Positions 9,557 to 16,192 of a DNA stretch of 16,192 nucleotides are shown here, one piece after another. The stretch is taken from the NCBI GenBank assembly GCA_046154695.1, contig JBJXFI010000141.1:1-16192 (forward strand), written 5' to 3'. Below the pieces are notes generated by a model. That model was given only the letters and a program-made list of their open reading frames with translations, did no database searches and had not been told where the DNA came from. Numbering within the stretch: the stretch's first letter is position 1; the number at the start of each line of letters is the position of its first letter. This DNA comes from DALYLB01 sp046154695 (GTDB taxonomy: Bacteria; Acidobacteriota; Blastocatellia; RBC074). The position numbers were made by a program, and so were the translations under genes.

Positions 9557-10051
9557 TCACTTGAGGTCTCTCAAATAGAAGAGCAGATCGGTCAACGGCG
9601 GAGCGATTCCGAGCTGCCGGATCATGCCCACGATCTGGCCGCGATGGAGCGTCGCGTGGTTGACCACGTGCTGCATCTGCAGGCCGAGCGGCATGACCTG
9701 CTCCTCGCCGTCCAGGCGGCGAAAGCGCTGATCGCGCAGCAAGTCCGCGTCGGTGAGCCCCGCGAGATACGCGCGGCGGTCGGCCTCGACCGCCGTCCAG
9801 CGAGCGCGTATCGCCCCGAGATCGGGAAATTCGGCCGGAGCCCAGAAGGCCGTGGGCGACGATGCCCGCCACCGCTCCAGCCAGACCCATTCCGCCGAGG
9901 CCATATGCAGCAGCGTGCCGTGAATCGAACCGTGGCTGATCCCCGTCTCGCGCTTCCGCTGCTCCTCGGTCAGCCCAGCCGCCGCGTCGAGCGCGCGGTG
10001 ATTCGCCCATTCCGTGTACTCGTACAACCGTCGTATATCTTCGAGATTCAT
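9557..10051 (-). CDS. DinB/YfiT-like metal-binding four-helix protein
   Basis: 164 residues. Family pattern: YEYTEWANHRAL near the N-terminus, then a His in helix 2 (H49 in TLLHMASAEWVWLERW), and the paired His in helix 4 (H132 and H136 in VVNHATLHRGQI). These three His are the usual divalent-metal triad of DinB-like proteins. Members are often thiol-dependent transferases or damage-inducible proteins of unknown role; this is not the DNA polymerase IV gene of the same name. Length is typical. It follows psuG, and a duplicated start region precedes it (separate entry). The ATG at 10051 is favoured because it matches the frame of the family start. Confidence 0.88.
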   Translation of the reverse strand: MNLEDIRRLYEYTEWANHRALDAAAGLTEEQRKRETGISHGSIHGTLLHMASAEWVWLERWRASSPTAFWAPAEFPDLGAIRARWTAVEADRRAYLAGLTDADLLRDQRFRRLDGEEQVMPLGLQMQHVVNHATLHRGQIVGMIRQLGIAPPLTDLLFYLRDLK

Positions 10052-10062
10052 GCGAGATTCAT
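10048..10062 (-). other. Four-codon mini-ORF (MNLA) linking psuG to the DinB-like gene
   Basis: On the minus strand the psuG stop overlaps an ATG (ATGA), which opens ATG AAT CTC GCA TGA. That TGA in turn overlaps the ATG of the DinB-like gene (again ATGA). GGAGGGA lies just upstream of the first ATG. The arrangement arises because ATGAATCTCG occurs twice, 11 bases apart. It may be a reinitiation step or a recent 11-base tandem duplication that shifted the start. Confidence 0.5.
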
Positions 10063-10940
10063 ACTCCCTCCTGTCGAGCCAGCGCGCAGGCGATCTCGCC
10101 CGCGATCATGGCATTGTTGCATAACAGCGCGACATTGGCCGTCAGAGATTCGCCCCCGGTTCGCTCGGCGATGCGGGAAAGCAGAAACGGCGTGACCGCC
10201 TTGCCCGTTATCTGCCGGTGCGAGGCCGACTCGAGCGCCTCCGAGATCACCTTCTGGATCGTGGCCGCGGGAACCTCATCCTCCGCGGGAACGGGCGCGA
10301 CGACCAGAACGCCGGTCTTGAATCCCAGGCCCCAATGGGTTCGCGCGATCTCGGCGACCTGCGCCGCCGAATCGGCCCGCAAATCGAGCCCCAATCCGCT
10401 GGAGCGCGAATAGAAGGCGGGCAATTCATTGGTCTTGTACCCGATGACGGGAACGCCCAGCGTCTCCAGCGCCTCCATGGTCTTGGAAAGATCGAGGATG
10501 GCCTTCGCGCCGGCGCAGACCGTCAGCACGGGATATCGCGCGAGCGCCGTCAGATCGGCGGAGATGTCGAAGGTCTTGTTCGCCCCCGGATGCACGCCGC
10601 CGATGCCCCCCGTCGCGAGAACCTGAATGCCCGCCGAATGCGCGATGTGCAGCGTCGCGGCCACCGTGGTCGCCCCCCAAATCCCCCGCGCGACGGCATG
10701 CGCGAAGTTCGAGAGATTCACCTTCGCCACATCCTTGCGGGAGGCCATCTCCTCCAACTGCTCCCCCGTGAGACCGACGACCGGCCTTCCATCGATGATC
10801 CCGATCGTCATCGGCGATGCGCCCGTTTGCCGAACCGTCGCCTCGCAGGCCCGCGCCGTCTCCAGATTATGCGGCGCCGGCAGCCCATGCGCGATCACCG
10901 TCGATTCCAGCGCGACAATTGCGGACAATCCATTTCCCAT
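10059..10940 (-). CDS. psuG: Pseudouridine-5'-phosphate glycosidase
   Basis: 293 residues. PsuG reversibly cleaves the C-glycosidic bond of pseudouridine 5'-phosphate to uracil and ribose 5-phosphate, in RNA-nucleoside salvage. Motifs: ALESTVIAHGLP (10-21, with the conserved E12), ATGGIGGVHPGA (109-120), CAGAKAILDLSKTMEALET (142-160; K146 is the likely Schiff-base lysine), GVPVIGYKT (162-170), and the C-terminal NVALLCNNAMIAGEIA. Length near the family norm of about 300. The usual partner, the pseudouridine kinase PsuK, is not in the window. The ATG has AAGAGAG about seven bases upstream. It is the first gene of the minus-strand run, so the operon promoter should lie in 10941-11258. Confidence 0.95.
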   Translation of the reverse strand: MGNGLSAIVALESTVIAHGLPAPHNLETARACEATVRQTGASPMTIGIIDGRPVVGLTGEQLEEMASRKDVAKVNLSNFAHAVARGIWGATTVAATLHIAHSAGIQVLATGGIGGVHPGANKTFDISADLTALARYPVLTVCAGAKAILDLSKTMEALETLGVPVIGYKTNELPAFYSRSSGLGLDLRADSAAQVAEIARTHWGLGFKTGVLVVAPVPAEDEVPAATIQKVISEALESASHRQITGKAVTPFLLSRIAERTGGESLTANVALLCNNAMIAGEIACALARQEGV

Positions 10941-11258
10941 TTGAATCTCTCTTGAAAATCCCGAACCGCTCTCTTATTCTCATACGCACTTCAAGCTTAG
11001 CTCAGTCCTTCCGATGAGCCAAGCGGTCGAATTTCCCGGATTTTCAAAATCGAAAACGCTCTCGTGGAGGCCGGCACCCCTCCGTTGAATTCAACTGTCG
11101 CCGCGCGACAGAAGATGCTGAGCGGTCTCGGCGCGTGTTTGAAAAACGCATGCCTCCGCCCCCCAAGCGGGCGGAGGAGTGCTTTTCAAATCCGCCCTCA
11201 ATCAAAAAGCATTTGGAACACTCGGGGCAACGCCCCGGGATTGTGGGAGCCCATCGCA
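10941..11258. promoter_or_regulatory. Divergent psuG/glgC intergenic region with stacked palindromes
   Basis: 318 bases without a gene. Reading toward glgC: a perfect 12-base palindrome GTTGAATTCAAC (11084-11095); a 6-base-arm hairpin CTGTCG/CGACAG (11095-11111); a long hairpin (11138-11190) whose outer arms TTTGAAAA/TTTTCAAA enclose GCA/TGC and CCTCCGCCC/GGGCGGAGG; and CGGGGC/GCCCCG with a 3-base loop (11223-11237), directly before the glgC Shine-Dalgarno TGGGAG (11244-11249). The palindrome could be an operator and the hairpins a structured leader or attenuator. I find no convincing promoter boxes and do not recognise a known riboswitch. An in-frame extension of glgC to 11064 is open but has no family-like sequence. 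Confidence 0.5.
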
Positions 11259-12539
11259 ATGAGCAAACAAGTCCTGGCCTTGATCCTTGGCGGCGGCGTC
11301 GGAGCCCGCCTGTTCCCGCTCACGCAGCATCGCTCGAAACCGGCCGTCCCGCTCGGAGGGAAATACCGGTTGATCGACATCACCGTTTCGAACTGCATCA
11401 ATTCGGGCATTCATTACATCTACGTCCTGACTCAGTTCAACTCCGCCTCGCTCAATCGCCACATCGCCCGCACCTACCGGTTCAGCCGGTTCTCCGACGG
11501 CTTCGTCGAGATTCTCGCGGCCGAGCAAACGCCCGAGAACAAGAACTGGTTTCAGGGCACCGCCGACGCGGTCCGCCAGGTGATGATGCACATCAGCGAC
11601 TTCAACTCAAAGCATGTGCTGGTCCTCTCGGGCGACCATCTGTACCAGATGGACTACCGGAAATTCTTCAACCGCCATCTCGAAAAGGACGCGGACGTCT
11701 CGATCTCCGTGATCCCGTGCGACGAGGCGCGCGCCTCCGGCTTCGGCCTGCTCAAGACGAACGACGAGGGCAGGATCGTCGAATTCCGTGAAAAACCCCC
11801 GGCCGACGAGATCGCCGGCATGCGCGTCGATACGACCAAACTGGGCCTCTCGCCCGAAGCGGCCGCCGAACGCCCCTATATCGCATCGATGGGCGTTTAC
11901 CTCTTCAAGTACGACGTCCTCCGCGAACTGCTCAAGGACGCCCGGCACACCGATTTCGGCGGCCAGGTGATCCCAACCGCGATCGAGAGCTACAACGTGC
12001 AGGGCTATCTCTTCAAGGATTATTGGGAGGATATCGGCACGATCAGCTCGTTCTATAACGCCAACCTGAACCTGGCGTCCGTCCGGCCCAATTTCAACCT
12101 GTACGACGCCGATGCGCCGATCTTCACCCGGCCGCGATATCTGCCGAGCACGAAATGCATCGATGGCGAAATCAAAAACTCGCTGATCTCCGATGGATGC
12201 ATCCTCAACCGGGTCACGATCGATCATTGCGTCATCGGAATTCGCTCCCGCATCGAGAGCCATTCCACCCTCGAGCACACCCTGATGATGGGTGCGGACG
12301 AATATCAGTCCCTCGAAGATCTCGCCAACGACCGCCAGCACGGGCTTCCATGGGTCGGCATCGGAGAGAACACGACCATCCGCAAGGCGATCATCGATAA
12401 AAATGTCCGCATCGGATCGAACGTCAGCATTCTCAATGAAGCCGGCCTCGAACACTTCGACGGCGACAATTATTATATTCGCGAGGGAATCGTCATCATC
12501 CCCAAAGGCGCGACCATCACGGACGGAACGATTATTTAA
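11259..12539 (+). CDS. glgC: Glucose-1-phosphate adenylyltransferase (ADP-glucose pyrophosphorylase)
   Basis: 426 residues. It makes ADP-glucose from glucose 1-phosphate and ATP, the committed step of bacterial glycogen synthesis. Nucleotide-binding loop LILGGGVGARLFPLT (8-22; usual form GGGAGTRL), KPAVPLGGKYRLIDI (27-41), GTADAV (100-105), SGDHLYQMDY (124-133), and the glucose-1-phosphate lysine in FREKP (K179). A left-handed beta-helix C-terminal domain follows (VIGIRSRIESHSTLEHTLMMG, then GENTTIRKAIIDKNVRIG). The ending IVIIPKGATITDGTII and the MGADEYQS segment make it the plant/cyanobacterial type. Start ATG is supported by TGGGAG nine bases upstream. First of three plus-strand genes; psuG is divergent. 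Confidence 0.95.
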   Translation: MSKQVLALILGGGVGARLFPLTQHRSKPAVPLGGKYRLIDITVSNCINSGIHYIYVLTQFNSASLNRHIARTYRFSRFSDGFVEILAAEQTPENKNWFQGTADAVRQVMMHISDFNSKHVLVLSGDHLYQMDYRKFFNRHLEKDADVSISVIPCDEARASGFGLLKTNDEGRIVEFREKPPADEIAGMRVDTTKLGLSPEAAAERPYIASMGVYLFKYDVLRELLKDARHTDFGGQVIPTAIESYNVQGYLFKDYWEDIGTISSFYNANLNLASVRPNFNLYDADAPIFTRPRYLPSTKCIDGEIKNSLISDGCILNRVTIDHCVIGIRSRIESHSTLEHTLMMGADEYQSLEDLANDRQHGLPWVGIGENTTIRKAIIDKNVRIGSNVSILNEAGLEHFDGDNYYIREGIVIIPKGATITDGTII

Positions 12540-12593
12540 GAACAGAACTTCGCAAAGATCGCGGCGGCGTTTGGAGTGCCACGCCTTGACTTC

Positions 12594-13310
12594 ATGATTC
12601 GTTATTATTGGACTTTCATCATCGCGGGGCTGGCGCTGGTCTTCATCGGCCTTCCGGCGATCCTCACGGGGCACGTGCTGCGAAAGGTCTTCGGGATTGA
12701 GGACTTCATCTTCCCGTTCGCGAAATTGGGGTGCCGGATCTACCTGCGGTCGGCCGGCGCGCGGGTGCACGTGCGGGGGCGGGAGCATCTGGATCCGAAC
12801 CAGGCGTATGTCTTCGCGGCGAATCATCAGAGCAATCTAGATCCGCCCCTCGTCTTCGCCTATGTGGGGCACAACGTCGGCGCGCTGGCAAAGAAGGAGT
12901 TGACCCGGATTCCGATCATGAAGCAGGGCTTTCCGCTGGCCCATGTCGTCCCGATCGACCGGCGCAACCGGGAAGCCGCCCTCGAAAGCACGCGCCGGGG
13001 CGCCGAGGAGCTTTGCAGCGGCCACAGCCTGATGGCCTTTCCGGAAGGCACGCGGACGGTCGACGGCCGCGTCAGGGAGTTCAAGCGCGGCGTGTTCTTT
13101 ATGGCCCTGGAAGCGGGCGTCCCCATCGTGCCCACCGTCATCAATGATACGCGGCTGGTGATGCGCAAGGGAGAGAAGCGGGTCGTCCCCGGCGATGTCT
13201 TTATCGAATTGCTGCCGCCAATCGACGTCGCCGGGTATTCGGCGGCCGAGATCGACCCACTCATCGAGAAGGTCCGCGATCAGATCGCTCCCCGGGTGCG
13301 CGCGGATTGA
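12594..13310 (+). CDS. 1-acyl-glycerol-3-phosphate acyltransferase (PlsC-like)
   Basis: 238 residues from the ATG at 12594; an in-frame GTG at 12576 would add six. Neither has a clear Shine-Dalgarno. The N-terminus is a hydrophobic helix (YYWTFIIAGLALVFIGLPAI) that anchors it to the inner membrane. Acyltransferase motif I is NHQSNLD (catalytic H78 and D83), motif III FPEGTR (149-154), motif IV around VPIVPTVI. PlsC-type enzymes acylate lysophosphatidic acid to phosphatidic acid in phospholipid synthesis; other glycerolipid acyl acceptors cannot be excluded. It lies 54 bases after glgC and 83 before the branching enzyme, so co-transcription is plausible though the role is unrelated to glycogen. 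Confidence 0.9.
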   Translation: MIRYYWTFIIAGLALVFIGLPAILTGHVLRKVFGIEDFIFPFAKLGCRIYLRSAGARVHVRGREHLDPNQAYVFAANHQSNLDPPLVFAYVGHNVGALAKKELTRIPIMKQGFPLAHVVPIDRRNREAALESTRRGAEELCSGHSLMAFPEGTRTVDGRVREFKRGVFFMALEAGVPIVPTVINDTRLVMRKGEKRVVPGDVFIELLPPIDVAGYSAAEIDPLIEKVRDQIAPRVRAD

Positions 13311-13393
13311 CGGCAGCCAGGCCTCTTGTCATTTCCACGTAGTTGGTGCATGAAGAGAGCTGCAATCCACCAATCAACTCCGGACAACCGACT

Positions 13394-14992
<1,599 letters not shown>

Positions 14993-15080
14993 GGCGACGC
15001 GGCGAGGGAGCGACGCGGCGACGCGGCGAACTTGGGAATGCGCGGCATCGCTCTTTTCGCCGTGTCGCCGCGTCGTCGCA
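14993..15080. repeat. GCGACGCGG tandem units forming a 20-base hairpin
   Basis: Directly after the branching enzyme stop, GCGACGCGGCGA is repeated (14994-15005 and 15010-15030, with the latter containing two 9-base units). The arm 15011-15030 pairs over 20 positions with 15056-15075; the only non-Watson-Crick position is a G-U wobble in the RNA. The loop is 25 bases. It could end the glgC-plsC-branching-enzyme transcript or insulate the AraC-type gene, but no T-run follows. It resembles the heptad hairpin at 4963-5048 in architecture but not in sequence. Confidence 0.65.
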
Positions 15081-15098
15081 TCATCGTATACGCAAGAA

Positions 15099-15881
15099 AT
15101 GGAATCCCGCATCCTCATCGAACCCGGCTACGCGATCGAGCGGCGTGCGTGGGAGAGGCATTCGCGCGAGGCGCAGCCGCAGCCGGATTTTCTGGTCGTG
15201 TATCTGGCGGGGGCGGTCATGCTGATCAATCCCCATCGGCCGGTTCCGATGACGGGGCGCGGCGAAGCGATCTTCGTGCGGCTCGCGCCGGAACTGCTGA
15301 TCGAGGCGGCGACGCGGCTGCGGCTCTATCAGACCGGCTCGCAGCTCCTCTTCCGCGCGGAATCGTCCTGGCTGGAGGACGAGCGCCTGCAGGCCACGCT
15401 CGACGCGATCGCGCATGAATTCGCCGCCGAAGACGCCGGCTGGCGCGAAGTCATCCGCTCCTCGATTCATCAGCTCGCCGTCCACCTGCTGCGCCGGCAC
15501 ATCAACGTCCGCCGCTCCGACGAAGTGGAGCTCTCCCGCGTCGGCATCGTCGACCGCCGGCTTCGCCGCGCGATCGAGTTCATGCACGACAACTGCGGCC
15601 GCGACCTCCCGCTCGCCGAGATCGCCGCCGCCGCCTGGCTGAGCGAATTTCATTTCGCCCGCCTCTTCAAATCGATCACCGGCGCCACGCCCCACGCCTA
15701 TCTCGCCGCCCTGCGCATCGAGAAGGCCCGCCGGCTGCTCGCCGAGACCGACCTGCCCATTCATCAGATCGGCGCCGACGTGGGCTACGCCAGCCAGAGC
15801 CATTTCACGCGGGTGTTTCGCGAAGCGACCGGGATGCCTCCGCGGGCGTTTCGGCTGGCGGCGCTGCGCACTGTTCGTTGA
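15099..15881 (+). CDS. AraC-family transcriptional regulator
   Basis: 260 residues. The C-terminal third is a clear AraC/XylS double helix-turn-helix: RAIEFMHDNCGRDLPLAEIAAAAWLSEFHFARLFKSITGATPHAYLAALRIEKARRLL, split over residues 157-214, followed by IHQIGADVGYASQSHFTRVFREATGMPPRAFR (221-252). Both recognition helices are intact. The N-terminal 140 residues are beta-rich at first (FLVVYLAGAVMLI, EAIFVRLAPELL), probably a small effector or cupin-like domain whose ligand I cannot name. No signal peptide. No convincing Shine-Dalgarno precedes the ATG. It is convergent with the gene at the right edge (seven bases between stops). The targets are unknown; the glycogen genes upstream are only candidates by position. 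Confidence 0.9.
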   Translation: MESRILIEPGYAIERRAWERHSREAQPQPDFLVVYLAGAVMLINPHRPVPMTGRGEAIFVRLAPELLIEAATRLRLYQTGSQLLFRAESSWLEDERLQATLDAIAHEFAAEDAGWREVIRSSIHQLAVHLLRRHINVRRSDEVELSRVGIVDRRLRRAIEFMHDNCGRDLPLAEIAAAAWLSEFHFARLFKSITGATPHAYLAALRIEKARRLLAETDLPIHQIGADVGYASQSHFTRVFREATGMPPRAFRLAALRTVR

Positions 15882-15888
15882 TGAATCA

Positions 15889-16192
15889 TCATTTATGCTT
15901 GAAAAGGAGCCACGTCGTCTGCCTGCGCGGTCCGCCCATGCCGAACCAGGCGCGGTCGAGCAGATAGCCGCGCAGCGTGTGCGTTTCGGAATAGATTTCG
16001 CGATAGCCGGCGGCGAGGAAGTCGTCGGCCTCCAGGCCGAACCATTTGGGACCGATGCGGGCGTCCCAATAGACGAGCGTGCCGGCGGGCATCTCGCGGA
16101 GGAGCTGCAGGTCCTGTTCACGATTGTGGGTGAAGAGAGGCTGCTCCCACGGATCGCGATCGAAGCGGATGCAGGCGTAGGGCTGGCTCCAG
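15889..16192 (-). CDS. C-terminal part of an unidentified protein, cut by the window edge
   Basis: The reading frame is open from the right edge to the TGA at 15889, giving at least 100 residues, so the true start lies beyond 16192. The internal ATG at 16092 is unlikely to be the start because the frame upstream of it also looks like protein (YACIRFDRDPWEQPLFTHN). The visible part has many aromatic residues (WDARIGPKWFGLEADDF, LLDRAWFGMGGPRRQ) and ends LLFKHK. It has no membrane segment. It reminds me of the soluble tail of large membrane glycosyltransferases, but that is a weak guess. Confidence 0.6.
   Translation of the reverse strand, partial: WSQPYACIRFDRDPWEQPLFTHNREQDLQLLREMPAGTLVYWDARIGPKWFGLEADDFLAAGYREIYSETHTLRGYLLDRAWFGMGGPRRQTTWLLFKHK

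Noticed and set aside
10941..11130. tRNA or known riboswitch in the psuG/glgC gap
   Set aside because: No T-arm consensus, acceptor stem or recognised aptamer core could be found by eye; only generic palindromes are present.
11064..11258. 65-codon N-terminal extension of glgC
   Set aside because: It runs through the palindromic leader, does not resemble GlgC, and the ATG at 11259 has a ribosome binding site and the family N-terminus.

Overview
The window is GC-rich (my impression is above 60 percent, not computed) bacterial chromosome, densely coded, with a periplasmic LolA, several signal peptides and an ABC-2 transporter. These point to a diderm (Gram-negative type) bacterium. The plant/cyanobacterial-type glgC next to a GH57 branching enzyme, the secreted TPR family and the long-N-terminus HflX are patterns I associate with Acidobacteriota and other deep-branching diderm phyla rather than well-studied Proteobacteria. 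The phylum cannot be fixed from this sequence alone. I see no phage, transposase, CRISPR array, rRNA or tRNA.

Layout. (1) 38-448, minus: a small RHH-like/coiled-coil protein. (2) 3177-610, minus: a two-gene unit, a secreted TPR protein followed after 12 bases by a secreted LemA-like protein. (3) 3309-4973, plus, divergent from (2): the ribosome-splitting GTPase hflX, which appears to start at ATT. (4) 4963-5048: a hairpin of heptad repeats between convergent genes, supplying the hflX stop and ending just short of the other gene's stop. (5) 10940-5056, minus: one tight eight-gene run, psuG, DinB-like, ABC-2 permease, exported TPR protein, ABC ATPase, lolA, HAD phosphatase and coiled-coil J-domain protein. 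Most junctions overlap by 4 bases or are a few bases apart. The one looser junction, before the ATPase, holds a GC-rich palindromic repeat. (6) 10941-11258: a divergent intergenic region with several stacked palindromes upstream of glgC. (7) 11259-14992, plus: glgC, a PlsC-type acyltransferase and a GH57 branching enzyme, giving a partial glycogen pathway (glucosyl donor synthesis and branching, no synthase here). (8) 14993-15098: another palindromic repeat. (9) 15099-15881, plus: an AraC-family regulator, convergent with a minus-strand gene that runs off the right edge.

How the genes fit together. The glycogen genes make ADP-glucose and branch the polymer. The long minus operon mixes nucleotide salvage (PsuG) with an envelope export module (permease, TPR, ATPase, LolA) and two cytosolic accessory proteins; the tight packing suggests co-expression, but a shared function is not evident. 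The most unusual sequence-level observations are the ATT start of hflX, the four-codon mini-ORF between psuG and the DinB gene, and three unrelated palindromic repeats that each begin or end at gene stop codons.
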